Of a DNA stretch of 64,000 nucleotides, positions 28,045 through 38,331 are shown piece by piece. The translations under genes and the position numbers were made by a program. Each line of letters starts with the position of its first letter. Within the stretch, counting starts at the first letter, position 1. The stretch is taken from NCBI RefSeq assembly GCF_021389955.1, contig NZ_CP089980.1:4521001-4585000 (forward strand), written 5' to 3'. The notes under the pieces were generated by a model. It made no database searches, was not told where the DNA came from, and worked only from the letters and a program-made list of their open reading frames with translations. The DNA is from Fulvivirga maritima. Lineage in GTDB: Bacteria; Bacteroidota; Bacteroidia; Cytophagales; Cyclobacteriaceae.

Positions 28045-29007
28045 TTAATGCTCTTCTCTATTAATCATATCCTCTATATCAGAAGAATTGGTGTTATTAC
28101 TGAATGCTTTAACTTCTTCAATCCATTTTTCTTCAAAATTTCTTCTTCCTTTTGCCGTAGTAATAGAGTAACAATAGGGACTGGTATCAAATGCGGAGAT
28201 GAGTAATTTGTTTATTTCGTCTACACTCATTTTCGGTTTTGTAGGGTGTTTTTGTCGTTGTTCTATACCCAACAGAATGTTTTGCTGCACTTTAGGGTCT
28301 CTTTTTATTTCTTGCTCTCGGATCGAGTTCAGTATTAAAAACTTTGCAGGAATGGCTTCAGTCTGAAAGGCCTTTAACCTTGCATGACCATCAATAATAA
28401 TATAAGCACTTAGGCAGGTTAAGTACCATACAAGCACTGGTGGACAAGCGTTTTCTCGTACGAGTTTACGATACCATTTTACTCTGCCGCTTTCAATATT
28501 GGGTTCATTTTTCAGGGCTATGATGTTCCCGTTTTTACCAATATCCCAATCGATCCACCTGGGGTTTTCAGTTACGTAGGCATCATCCAGGTCATAGATG
28601 ATCTCAGAGGTGTTTGCTGCTCTATTTTCATAAGATGAGCCGATGGTAATAGTCCAAATGCCTTTTGATAAATAGGGATCATTTTTATCGCCTAACTGTT
28701 TGGCGAAGAAGCGAGACCAAAACCAGTAATATTCTTCATTTTTTGATTCTTCAACAGTGGCTGCGTTAATGGGAGCAACAGGCATGTCAGATAATTCCCA
28801 GTCTAATGGATTAATAAGCGCCCAAACACCCCAGTAATCACTACCAAATGTGCCCCATAGTACGGGCTGCGAATTATTATATAATTTGAAACGGCAGTTG
28901 TTGCCGGATTCGAGAAGGAAATTTGATTTGATATCTTCATTAATTTCTATTCTCAAGCCCATCCACACTTCAGAGTTGTTGGTAATATCTTTCCAGATCA
29001 TAGTCAC
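28045..29007 (-). CDS. Hypothetical protein with a ParB/Srx-like motif
   Basis: A 320-residue cytosolic protein with no signal peptide. The N-terminal 150 residues are Trp-rich and unfamiliar. Around residue 180 the pattern PPVLVWYL, then AYIIIDGHARLKAF, resembles the core of ParB/sulfiredoxin-fold proteins, where a strand precedes a GxxR nucleotide-binding turn. A full ParB with a helix-turn-helix is not present. The downstream 121-residue gene is probably in the same operon. MTMIW could start at either Met. The function is unknown; a nucleotide-dependent activity is a guess. Confidence 0.55.
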   Translation of the reverse strand: MTMIWKDITNNSEVWMGLRIEINEDIKSNFLLESGNNCRFKLYNNSQPVLWGTFGSDYWGVWALINPLDWELSDMPVAPINAATVEESKNEEYYWFWSRFFAKQLGDKNDPYLSKGIWTITIGSSYENRAANTSEIIYDLDDAYVTENPRWIDWDIGKNGNIIALKNEPNIESGRVKWYRKLVRENACPPVLVWYLTCLSAYIIIDGHARLKAFQTEAIPAKFLILNSIREQEIKRDPKVQQNILLGIEQRQKHPTKPKMSVDEINKLLISAFDTSPYCYSITTAKGRRNFEEKWIEEVKAFSNNTNSSDIEDMINREEH

Positions 29008-29169
29008 TTATTTGAGTCTGTGTGAGAAATCAGTTTGGTATGATTTCATGGTACAAGGCTACACAATGATTCAAATATTCACAAGGTAGAAGATGCTAAT
29101 GGCGAGAGTATTAGGTGGCTAGGCTCTAGGGATATTGCCTTGAGGAGAGAAAGAATAGGAGGAATGTAT

Positions 29170-29208
29170 AAAAAACAAAGGCTGCTTCATTCTCACCTTG
29201 AAGCAGCC
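29170..29208 (-). terminator. Terminator after the nagB fusion gene
   Basis: GGCTGCTTCA and TGAAGCAGCC form a perfect 10-bp stem with a 9-base loop. On the minus strand the stem is followed by TTTGTTTTTT. It lies 32 bases after the stop codon. Confidence 0.88.
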
Positions 29209-29240
29209 TAAGACTAACATAACATTACCACTTAACAAAA

Positions 29241-31157
29241 CTAAAAATGGTATCTTACAAAGGCCTCCATGGCCTCATACTCAGTTAAGCCGAGCTTATC
29301 ATATAACTGAGCTGTGGTTCTATTCCGATCTTCTGCACGTTGCCAGAATTCTCGTTTATCATTACCTGGAAATACAGGTGAATCTTTCTGTGATTGGTGT
29401 TTGAAAATGGCCTTTCTCTTTCTCATTAGCTCTTCCGGGCTAATAGGGATCGCCATTTCAATATCTTCGATATCCCATTCTTGCCAAGCGCCTCTGTAAA
29501 GCCATACATAGCAGTCATCTAACCAAGCTTCTCCTTGCTCTTTTAACTGAGCTAAAGCCTTAAATATGGCGTCTAGACATACAGCGTGGGTACCGTGTGG
29601 ATCTTGCAAGTCTCCTGCTGCAAATATTTGATGAGGTTTCACCTCTTGTAGCAGGTCTACTATTATTTGTACATCTTCCGGACCAATAGGCTTTTTCTTT
29701 ACCTGACCTGTTTCATAAAATGGCAGGTTAAGGAAGTGTACATTATTTTCTTTTACTCCGCAGAATCTACAACCAGCTTCTGCTTCTCCTTTTCTAATAA
29801 GACCTTTAATGCTTTTTACTAAAGGATCATCTTGCTCACCTAGCTTTTTCTCGGCTAAGAATTGCTTAAGATCTTCGAATTTTTCAGGGAAATCTGATTT
29901 GATACCCATTGAATCCATAAAGTCTTTAGCGAAAGTGGCAAATCTGTAGGCATCATCATCAAATACGGCTATGTTACCAGAAGTTTGATAAGCTACATGT
30001 ACGTCATGTCCTTGGTCTACCAAACGAAGTAGAGTGCCGCCCATAGAAATTACATCATCATCTGGGTGTGGGCTAAAAATAATTGATCTTTTAACCGCAG
30101 GATTACTTCTTTCAGGTCTGTTTTTATCGTCAGAATCTGGTTTACCTCCAGGCCATCCGGTTATGGTTTTTTGTATTTCTGCAAATACTTTAATGTTCAA
30201 ATCATAAGCACTACCAGAATTTACTAAAAGATCCATTAGACCTGCTTCTTTGTAATCATCGTCAGTAAGCTTTAAAATAGGTTTGTCTATCTTTTGGCTT
30301 AACCAGGTTACCGCTCTTCTAGTAAGTTTTTTATCCCATTCTACCAGACTAACTACCCATGGCGTTTTATATCTGGCCAGGTTAGCAGCAGCTCTTTCAT
30401 CTAATACCACGCTGGCATTAGGGTGTGTTTGTAGGAAAGATGCAGGTACCTCATCAGTAACTTTACCTTCTACCATTTCCTGAACAATTGGGGCTTTACC
30501 TTGTCCCCAAGCCACAAGAATGATCTTTTTAGCCTGCATAATTGTGCCTACACCCATAGTGATAGCACGAAGGGGAACAAACTCTTCTTTAATAAAATCC
30601 TTAGCTGCATCAGCCACAGTAAGCGGATCTAGTTTTACCATTCTGGTAGGAGAGGAGAGTGATGAACCTGGCTCGTTAAAACCAATGTGTCCGGTACGTC
30701 CTATACCTAAAAGCTGAAGGTCAAGTCCTCCTAGTTTGGCTATTTGTTCATCATAATCACGGCAGTAAGCTTTCACAGCGTCTAATGAAAGCGTACCATC
30801 AGGAATATGTATATTTTCTTTTTTAATATCTACATGATTAAACAGGTTCTCATACATGAAGTGTACATAACTCTGTAGAGAGTCTGGCTCCATAGGGTAG
30901 TATTCATCCAGGTTAAAGGTAACTACATTGCTGAAGCTGAGACCTTCTTCCTTGTGCATACGGATTAGCTCTTTGTAAATATTCAAAGGTGAAGCACCTG
31001 TAGCTAAACCCAGAACGGCAGGTTTGCCTTGTTCCTGTTTCTCTTTGATTAGGTCCGCAATTTCTTTTGCTACTACCTGAGAGCCGGTAGAGTCATCAGG
31101 AAATACGGTTACCGGTATTTTTTCTAAGCTCGTTTCGGAATAATTAAGTGCTGACAT
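29241..31157 (-). CDS. nagB: Glucosamine-6-phosphate deaminase fused to a PIG-L/LmbE deacetylase-like domain
   Basis: A 638-residue fusion. Residues about 15-290 are NagB. LGLATGASPLNIY is the phosphate loop, FNLDEYYP carries the catalytic Asp (residue 84), and GIGRTGHIGFNEPG carries His157 and Glu162. The residue equivalent to Asp141 of E. coli NagB is Thr155. Residues about 355-600 form a PIG-L/LmbE domain with FSPHPDDDVISMGG, the zinc-binding HPDD motif, and a later DPHGTH. NagB converts glucosamine-6-phosphate to fructose-6-phosphate and ammonia. PIG-L domains deacetylate GlcNAc-containing substrates. I chose ATG 31157 because the upstream ATG at 31217 lies in the operator. Two operators lie 45-90 bases upstream. 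Confidence 0.88.
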   Translation of the reverse strand: MSALNYSETSLEKIPVTVFPDDSTGSQVVAKEIADLIKEKQEQGKPAVLGLATGASPLNIYKELIRMHKEEGLSFSNVVTFNLDEYYPMEPDSLQSYVHFMYENLFNHVDIKKENIHIPDGTLSLDAVKAYCRDYDEQIAKLGGLDLQLLGIGRTGHIGFNEPGSSLSSPTRMVKLDPLTVADAAKDFIKEEFVPLRAITMGVGTIMQAKKIILVAWGQGKAPIVQEMVEGKVTDEVPASFLQTHPNASVVLDERAAANLARYKTPWVVSLVEWDKKLTRRAVTWLSQKIDKPILKLTDDDYKEAGLMDLLVNSGSAYDLNIKVFAEIQKTITGWPGGKPDSDDKNRPERSNPAVKRSIIFSPHPDDDVISMGGTLLRLVDQGHDVHVAYQTSGNIAVFDDDAYRFATFAKDFMDSMGIKSDFPEKFEDLKQFLAEKKLGEQDDPLVKSIKGLIRKGEAEAGCRFCGVKENNVHFLNLPFYETGQVKKKPIGPEDVQIIVDLLQEVKPHQIFAAGDLQDPHGTHAVCLDAIFKALAQLKEQGEAWLDDCYVWLYRGAWQEWDIEDIEMAIPISPEELMRKRKAIFKHQSQKDSPVFPGNDKREFWQRAEDRNRTTAQLYDKLGLTEYEAMEAFVRYHF

Positions 31158-31193
31158 ATTAAAGATTTTGATTAAAGAACCTGTCTTGTTATA

Positions 31194-31201
31194 CAAATAT
31201 A
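31194..31201 (-). promoter_or_regulatory. Bacteroidota -7 element of nagB
   Basis: TATATTTG on the minus strand fits TAnnTTTG exactly. It lies 1 base from the operator at 31203-31216 and 36 bases upstream of the nagB start. No exact -33 element at the usual spacing was seen; the operator occupies that zone. Confidence 0.55.
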
Positions 31202-31202
31202 G

Positions 31203-31216
31203 TGTGTGCGCACACA
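31203..31216. promoter_or_regulatory. LacI-type operator, perfect copy, nagB promoter
   Basis: TGTGTGCGCACACA, a perfect 14-bp palindrome, abutting the -7 element of nagB. Confidence 0.8.
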
Positions 31217-31233
31217 AATTAAAAATTTTATTG

Positions 31234-31247
31234 CGTGTGCGCGCACA
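31234..31247. promoter_or_regulatory. Second LacI-type operator upstream of nagB
   Basis: CGTGTGCGCGCACA matches the consensus at 12 of 14 bases. Its centre is 31 bases, about three helical turns, from that of the first operator, so paired binding is possible. Confidence 0.65.
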
Positions 31248-31308
31248 ATTTTATTCAAATATTTTTGTTTTCGGTTTTATACATATAAAATAAATACGGT
31301 GCTGTTGC

Positions 31309-33465
31309 TTATTTAACATTAAAAGAAGCAACAAGTTTTTCATCTCTTGAATCACTGCCTAATACCACTTTATAAGTACCTGGGTACACTTTCCACTTTC
31401 CTTTTTTCAAATCCCATTTGCGTAATTCACTTACAGGAATACTAAGAGACACTTCTTCTTTACCATTAGCATTTACTTTTATTTTTTTAAAAGCTCTTAA
31501 TTCTTTTAATGGCATACGATCCATTTCAGGATATTCAATATAAGCTTGTACTACTTCTTTGGCGTCAAATTTTCCGCTGTTGTTTACAGTTAAAGCAAAT
31601 TCGATAGTATCATCGCTTTTATATTTTTTAGCCGGTTGTTTTTTCCACTCATAACTAAAGTCACCATAAGTTAACCCAAAACCAAACGGATACTGAACGT
31701 CTCCATCAAAATAACGATAGGTTCTGCCTTTCATATCATAGCTGGCATAGGGGGGTAGATCATCAAATGACTTATAGAAAGTAATTGGCAATTTACCTGA
31801 TGGTGATGTCTCTCCAAAAATAATGTTAGCCAGGGCATTACCACCTTGCTCACCAGAGTACCATGCAAAGATTATGGCATCAGAATATGGCTCTATGGCC
31901 GAAATATCTACCGCACTACCAGCAGTAACCACCGTAATAATAGGTTTGTCATGCTTAGCTCTTAAAGCTTTAAGATATGCAATATGAGCTTGTGGAATGC
32001 TTAAATCCTTTTTATCTCCACCATTAGCAGCCAGGAAAGCATCTCCTTCTTCTCCTTCTAATACAGGGGTAAGGCCAATAACAGCAATTGTTAAATCACT
32101 ATTTTCAGCAGCCCATTCACCGCCAAAGTGCGTGGTGTCTGTGTAGTTAGAACCCAGGTCATACTGTACCGCAGTTTCAGGACCAGCAGCAGCGGTAATA
32201 CCTTCAGCATAAGTAACAATATTACTAGAGATTCCATGATAGTTACCCAACATAGCATCTAACGAGCCAGAGTTAGAACCCACTACCACCATGCTTCCGT
32301 ATTCTTCTTTGTTAAGAGGCAGAAGGTTTTTATCATTCTTTAATAAAACCATACTCTCTTCTGCCGCTTGCTTGCTCAGTGCAACGTTTTGCGTATTATG
32401 AACATCGGCTTTTCCTAGTTTTGAAAAAGGAACAAGGTTTTGATCATCAAAAAAACCAAGTTTGAATAAAGTAGTAAGATTACCGGTAAGTGCTTTATCT
32501 AAGTCCTCTTCAGTAAGTAAACCTTGCTCAATAGCAGGCATAAGCTCATCTTGTAGTAGGTTAGAGCAATCCAGATTAACGCCGGCTTTCACAGCAGCTA
32601 CAGCCACTTCAGTACCAGTACCCATTACTTTATGGCGCACATAAATATCTTCCAGAGCCCAGCAATCAGTAACTATATGGCCCTTAAAGTCCCACTCGCC
32701 TTTTAATATATCTTCCAGTAAAGTTTCACTGGTGCAGCACGGTTCGCCATTAACTCTGTTATAGGCACACATGATAGATTCTACTCCACCATCTACTAAT
32801 TTTTCGAAAGCATATAAATAGGTCTCTCTTAAGTCTTTCTCATCTACTACCGCATTGAACTTGTGCCTGTCAGCCTCAGGTCCACTGTGCACGGCCAGGT
32901 GCTTGGCTGCCGATGACACTTTTAAATAGTTAGGATCATCTCCTTGAAGCCCTTTCATAAAGGCTAATCCCATTTGTGATGTTAAAAAAGGATCTTCACC
33001 ATAGGTTTCTTGCCCACGGCCCCATCTCGGATCTCTGAATAAGTTTATATTAGGAGACCAGAAAGAAAGCCCCATATACTGAAGGTGTCTGTTTTTGGCT
33101 ACAGCCAGGTTATATTTAGCTCTGGCTTCTGTAGAAATCACATCGGCCACTTCATGCACTAGCTCATCATTAAAGGTAGAGGCCATAGCGATGGCTTGTG
33201 GAAATACGGTAGCATTACCCGCTCTGGCTACACCATGTAAACCTTCATTCCACCAGTTATATTTAGGAATGCCGAGGCGTGCTACACCGTTATTGTTATA
33301 TCCCATTAAGGATATTTTTTCTTCCAGGGTAAGTTCAGAAAGTAGTTGTGTAACCCTGGTCTGTGTAGATAGATTAGGGTTTCTAAAATCCTCCTGGGCT
33401 AAGCAAATGTAGGAGGAAAAGAGATAAAAAATTAAGATACATTTTTTGATTGTGTTCAAAGTCAT
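31309..33465 (-). CDS. GH3 glycoside hydrolase
   Basis: A 718-residue exported enzyme with a signal peptide ending near YICLAQ. The N-terminal barrel contains WWNEGLHGVAR and RDPRWGRGQETYGEDP. The nucleophile is Asp267 in HIVTDCWA. The second domain and a C-terminal fibronectin III-like domain (YRYFDGDVQYPFGFGLTYG onwards) complete the three-domain form. The WNE-LHG-R pattern is typical of beta-glucosidase/beta-xylosidase members. The KH-x-PG motif of GH3 hexosaminidases is absent, so the substrate in an N-glycan locus is unclear. It lies 10 bases downstream of the LacI gene on the same strand and is probably cotranscribed with it. Confidence 0.9.
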   Translation of the reverse strand: MTLNTIKKCILIFYLFSSYICLAQEDFRNPNLSTQTRVTQLLSELTLEEKISLMGYNNNGVARLGIPKYNWWNEGLHGVARAGNATVFPQAIAMASTFNDELVHEVADVISTEARAKYNLAVAKNRHLQYMGLSFWSPNINLFRDPRWGRGQETYGEDPFLTSQMGLAFMKGLQGDDPNYLKVSSAAKHLAVHSGPEADRHKFNAVVDEKDLRETYLYAFEKLVDGGVESIMCAYNRVNGEPCCTSETLLEDILKGEWDFKGHIVTDCWALEDIYVRHKVMGTGTEVAVAAVKAGVNLDCSNLLQDELMPAIEQGLLTEEDLDKALTGNLTTLFKLGFFDDQNLVPFSKLGKADVHNTQNVALSKQAAEESMVLLKNDKNLLPLNKEEYGSMVVVGSNSGSLDAMLGNYHGISSNIVTYAEGITAAAGPETAVQYDLGSNYTDTTHFGGEWAAENSDLTIAVIGLTPVLEGEEGDAFLAANGGDKKDLSIPQAHIAYLKALRAKHDKPIITVVTAGSAVDISAIEPYSDAIIFAWYSGEQGGNALANIIFGETSPSGKLPITFYKSFDDLPPYASYDMKGRTYRYFDGDVQYPFGFGLTYGDFSYEWKKQPAKKYKSDDTIEFALTVNNSGKFDAKEVVQAYIEYPEMDRMPLKELRAFKKIKVNANGKEEVSLSIPVSELRKWDLKKGKWKVYPGTYKVVLGSDSRDEKLVASFNVK

Positions 33466-33475
33466 TTTAAAAAGT

Positions 33476-34544
33476 TTAATGAATTTTAGATCTTACGTAA
33501 GAATCCAGATTTTGTCTGGTTATTATTTCTAAAGGAAAAAGCTCCTCATGTGGAGGCTCCTTTTTAAATAATAAAAGGTTGGCCAGGTAAGAAATCCCCA
33601 CACTAGCCTGTCGGTTAGGGCTTTGGTTGATTAAAAAGTCGATTGTACCTTTTCTAAGATGTTCTATATTTTCATTAAGTAAATCATAACCCACTAATCG
33701 GATATTATGTTTTTGCAGTTCTTCCAAAAGAGAAGCCGCTTTATACGTTCCTTTAGAGGTAGTAATAAATATACCATGAATATCATCTTCCTTAAGTAGG
33801 TGCTTAATTTCTACTTTGAAAGCAGGATGTTCAGGATCGCTAAGTGCAAAACGAATAATTTCATAAGGATTATCCATTTCACTAAAATAATCTCGCAGAC
33901 CGGCCTCCTTCGCTTTAAGGTGGACAGAGTTTTCTACGTCTTCATAAAAGGTGAAGTATAGCTATTTTGTTTTTATCGCTTTTGCCAAGGTCAAGCAGTT
34001 CTGCGGCTACTCGCCCGCTTTGATAAAGATCCTGACCTATAAAACACATAGAAGAAGAGTTGGCAATCTTAGTATTGAAGAGCACGTAGGGAATGCTTAG
34101 TTTTTTGAGTGCTTTAAATAATTCCTCAGATTCCCGAAAGAAAATAGGAGCTATTAATACGCCATCAGGTTCGAGCGTCATGACCTCCGCAACGGTTTTT
34201 GAAAATTCGTTACTATTATAAAGGTCAAAATGCTTCGGTATAATCTCTACACTATATTGAGACCATTCACCTACGGCTTGCTCTATACCAGAATAAGATA
34301 AGGCCCAGTATTCATCCTGTTCAGGATCTGGAGTCAGTGCTACCAGCCTCAGGGTTTTATTAGAACCCAGGGTTCGCGCCAGCAGATTGGGCTGATATCC
34401 GGTTTGATTGAGAATCTTCTCCACCTTTTTACGGGCTTCTTCAGATACTCTACCTCTGCGATGGATAACACGATCTACCGTTCCTACTGATACACCTGCC
34501 ATCTTAGCAATGTCTTTTATCCTGATATTTTTTTGGTTCTTCAT
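33476..34544 (-). CDS. LacI-family transcriptional regulator, frameshifted
   Basis: About 355 residues if one base is removed at 33946-33951, giving IAILHFYEDVENSVHLKAKEAG across the break. The N-terminal helix-turn-helix (IKDIAKMAGVSVGTVDRVIH) and hinge (NQTGYQPNLLARTL) are intact. The ligand-binding domain resembles periplasmic sugar-binding proteins (VALTPDPEQDEYW, DGVLIAPI, IHGIFITTSKGTY). Proteins of this type recognise palindromes with a central CG, and nine such sites lie in the locus. It is therefore the probable regulator of the whole N-glycan regulon and of itself. I chose ATG 34544 (MKNQKNIRIKD); ATG 34577 is an alternative. If the frameshift is real, only the first 200 residues would be made and regulation would be altered. 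Confidence 0.82.
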
Positions 34545-34676
34545 ATGTAAGATTTTAAGCCAACCAAAATTAATCAATAATTCTTACCATAATATGATAA
34601 AAACTACATTCTTCCCTTGAAGAACTATAAACTTACTAAATATTTTGCGTAAATATGTTTTCGCTAACAAATATAA

Positions 34677-34690
34677 TGTGTGCGGACACA
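34677..34690. promoter_or_regulatory. LacI-type operator between lacI and susC
   Basis: TGTGTGCGGACACA matches at 13 of 14 bases. It is 11 bases upstream of the susC -7 element and 132 bases upstream of the lacI start, so it could control both directions. Confidence 0.7.
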
Positions 34691-34701
34691 AAATAAATAA
34701 A

Positions 34702-34709
34702 TAATTTTG
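34702..34709 (+). promoter_or_regulatory. -7 promoter element of the first susC
   Basis: TAATTTTG fits TAnnTTTG exactly. The distance to the operator (11 bases) and the element itself are the same as at the second susC promoter. Confidence 0.55.
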
Positions 34710-34922
34710 TTTTTATCATGGATGTAAGTAATTTACATGAAAATTAAAAAAGTTGTTTATGCTATCTATTCATTTAGATTTTATTTTAATGTGCGCAGTT
34801 GAATAGGATTCTTAAAAGAACAGATAGCAAGGTTGGTATTTCTGTACATAATAAGGTCTCATTAAAGTATGCTCTTTTATTTTGATAGGCAGTATTATTT
34901 TTTACTTAAACTATAATCTTAT

Positions 34923-37900
34923 ATGAAACAAAACTACAGCAAAAGACAGGATCATCTTGTTCATTCCAAGGGTAGTGTATGGAGATGTAGAGGGTCGAAG
35001 TGGATTTTTTTCCGATCTCTTGTTCTAGTGTTTTTTATTGGTATAAGCAGTGCTTATGCTCAAAAAACGGTGACGGGAACGGTAACAGAGGCGGAAACCG
35101 GAGAAGTACTTCCGGGAGTTACAGTAATGGTTAAAGGCACAGGATCAGGAACAATAACAGATGGAGACGGCGCCTTTTCTATATCAGCAAATTCGGAAGA
35201 TATATTGGTTTTTTCTTTTGTGGGTTTTAGGCCTGTGGAAGTTACCTTAGGTAGCAGAACTAACCTTCAAGTATCTTTATCTGAAGATATAACAGAACTT
35301 ACAGAGGTAGTGGTTACAGCCTTGGGGATAGAAAAAGAGGAGAAGAGTTTGGGATACTCAGTGGCAACGGTAGAGTCTAAAGACATCACCTCAGCAGGCA
35401 ACATGAATGTGGGTACAGGTATGATTGGTAAAATGCCAGGTGTTAGAGTCAATGCTTCTAATGGTGGAGCTGCCAGTGCGGTTAATATTCAGGTACGCGG
35501 TACTAGTTCCATCAGCGGTAATACTCAACCACTATATGTTGTAGATGGTGTGCCCATGCGTAGAGACGCATTGATTAACATGCAGGCAGCAGGATCTAAT
35601 GATGATTTCTGGAGTGAGCAAAGAGTAAGGGAAAACGGACTTATAGATATAAATCCTGAAGATATTGCCAGTATATCTGTGCTTAAAGGAGCAAGTGCTA
35701 CTGCATTATATGGATCTGATGGTACTAATGGAGTGGTGGTTATCACTACTAAAAAGGGTACTTCAAGAAAAAAAGGCTTGGGTGTGGATCTGAAGTTACA
35801 ATATGATGTAGAGCAATTGGCATTTCAGCCTGACTGGCAAAATTCTTATGGGCCAGGATATGATGGAGATAATAATAAAGCTATTACAGGTAATAGGTCA
35901 GGTTGGGTTACTGAAAGTGACGGATCTATTCACCCCTATTATGGATCTTATGGTCAGTTTGGCCCCAGGTTCGATGGCAGAGAAGTATCGTACTGGGATG
36001 GGACCACAAGAAAATACTCTGCTAATGAAGATAATTACAAAGATTTTTTCAATACGGGATATAATAAAAATGCTAACATAGCCATTTCAAACGCCGGAGA
36101 TCAGGGTAGTTTCAGGGTTTCTTATGCAAGGCAAGATTACGAAGGAATCATGCCTGGCTTTGACATGAAAAAAGAATAACTTCAATTTCAATGGAACTTT
36201 AAAATTGAATGACAAGGTATCTGTGGATTTAATTTCCACCTATATCAATAGCAAGGTGCATAATAGACCTTACATGTTAAATCAGATATTTACATCTTAT
36301 ACCGGCTTTTTTAGCAGAATGGATGATATGGACGCTTATAAAACTCTATATCAAACAAGCGATGGCTATAAATATGTGACTTTAGGTGCAGGATATAGTG
36401 AGGATGATCAATTGGCTTACAGAATAAGAGCAACAAATCTTTTAGACTATTTCTGGAATCAAAATAGAAATAGTAAGGAAGAAATATCAAATCGTTATAT
36501 GAACAATGCAACGATTAGGTATCAGATTAATGATAAGTTCTTTGTAAGAGGCCGAATTGGTAACGATTATACGGGAGCGGAGCATGAGACAAAAGAATAT
36601 TCTGAGGTTCCATCTTCAGTAAGATATTCCGGTACTTACAGAATTCAAAAAGGCACTTATAACTTGGTTTATGGAGATATCTTGGGTACTTATAAAGAGA
36701 ATTTAAGTAGTGATCTCGCAATGAACTTGTCATTAGGAGCTACTTATAGAGATGAACAATATAATGAGTCTACGATAGGTACTAATGGTGGGCTTATACT
36801 TGAAAACTATTTTAACTTGGTAAACTCACAAAGAGCATTAAATGGAGGTGACCAAGCTAAGACCTACGTGAAAAATCAGTACCAGTCGGCTGCTTTCGGT
36901 ATGGCAGAATTCTCTTATAAGGATTATTTATTCGTGCAAGGTACAGGCAGGTACGAAGGAAGATCGACTTTACCTGAAAATGAAAATACTTACTTCTATC
37001 CTTCTGCTAATGCCAGCTTCGTATTTTCAGAAGCATTTACTATGCCCAATTTTATGGATTATGGTAAGTTAAGAGCATCTTGGGGTGTGGTGGCGAATAG
37101 TCCTGAACCCTATGCAGCGGCAGTAACTTATAACTTAGGGTCGTTAAACGGTAATAACTCTACTGCTTTGTTCCAATCTCCAGAATCTGGTACTTATGGT
37201 AATAATGACATAAAAGTAGAAAAGAAATATGCCTTAGAGTTTGGCTTAGAAACCAGCTTATTCCAAAATAAAATAGGTTTGGATGTTACTTACTATAATA
37301 ATATAATAACAGACCAAATTTTGAATGTGGCTACGCCGTCTTCCTCTGGAGCCTCTGCTATGCTTGCAAACGTGGGTGATCTTACTAACCAGGGTGTGGA
37401 GATTGGCCTTAATGCTACACCTTTCCGTTCACAAGATTTTCGATGGGATATATTTGTGAACTATGCCTATAATAAAAATACTGTAAAGAAATTAATGGAT
37501 GGCATAGACTATATCAATTTTGTGGATAAAGATGGTGGATCATTATACATCAGAGCTGAAGAAGGGGAAAGTATTGGAAATATATATGTATTGCCTTTCC
37601 TTAAAGATGCGGATGGAAATAAAATTGTAGATGCAAATGGTTTTTATAGCCTCGATGCATCAGCAGATTATGAGAAGATTGGTAATGTTATGCCCAAGGC
37701 AGTGGGTGGTATTAATAACACCTTAACTTACAAGAATTTTTCTTTAAATGTAGTAGCGGATTATAGATTTGGCGGTAAGATGGTATCTACTCCGTATTTA
37801 TATATGAAAGGTGCGGGAATGTTTGAAAGCACCATGCAATATAGAGATGCAGCCAATGGCGGATTGGCATATGACATAGTAGATGGTGAAAAAGTACTTT

Positions 37901-38313
37901 CTCAAAATGGTCATTACCATGATGGGATAATTCTGGATGGTGTTACCTCTGAGGGAGCTCAAAATACACAGGTAATAGATGCAGGATCTTACTATATGAA
38001 TTCATTCGCCTGGGGAGGATCAGGAGGTGGAGCCGAAGGGCAGTATAGAGAGGCGGTGATGGATAATAGCTTTGTGAAGCTACGTCAGGCAAGCTTAACA
38101 TATAACTTACCTGTTAATATCAGCGATAAAGTAGGGTTAAGAGATGTTCAAATTAGCCTTGTAGGGAGAAACCTTTTCTACATATGGAAAAACACTCCAG
38201 ATAACTGGGATCCTGAAGCGGCAATTGGTGATAGCTGGCAGGCTCAAGCAATGGATAACGCAGCAGCTGCACCTACAAGAAGTTATGGTATAGTGCTAAG
38301 GGCTAAATTCTAA
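34923..38313 (+). CDS. susC: SusC-family TonB-dependent outer-membrane transporter, frameshifted
   Basis: About 1129 residues when one A is removed from the A6 run at 36168-36173, which joins GFDMKK to NNFNFNGTLKLND. An extended N-terminus precedes the signal peptide (SLVLVFFIGISSAYA). A carboxypeptidase-regulatory-like domain (TVTGTVTEAETGEVLPGVTV) follows. Then come the TonB-box region (EVVVTALG) and the plug (IQVRGTSSISG, PLYVVDGVPM, VLKGASATALYGSDGTNGV). The rest is a 22-strand barrel ending in an aromatic strand (YGIVLRAKF). SusC proteins import oligosaccharides with a SusD lid using TonB energy. The susD partner starts 18 bases downstream. The glycan is inferred from the locus. Confidence 0.87.
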
Positions 38314-38331
38314 TCTTAAAACGGAAAATAA

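Larger units (their letters stand above)
34545..34922. promoter_or_regulatory. Divergent lacI/susC control region
   Basis: A 378-base region holding an operator (34677-34690), a -7 element towards susC and a weaker operator-like site TGTTTTCGCTAACA at 34656-34669 (10 of 14 bases). No gene is supported in it. Confidence 0.6.

Noticed and set aside
31158-31217. Upstream ATG (31217) giving an N-terminal MCAHT extension of NagB
   Set aside because: The codons are read from the operator palindrome and the extension has no family match. ATG 31157 gives the conserved start.
34656-34669. TGTTTTCGCTAACA as a tenth operator
   Set aside because: It matches only 10 of 14 positions. It has the general LacI form, so it is noted, but it is not counted.
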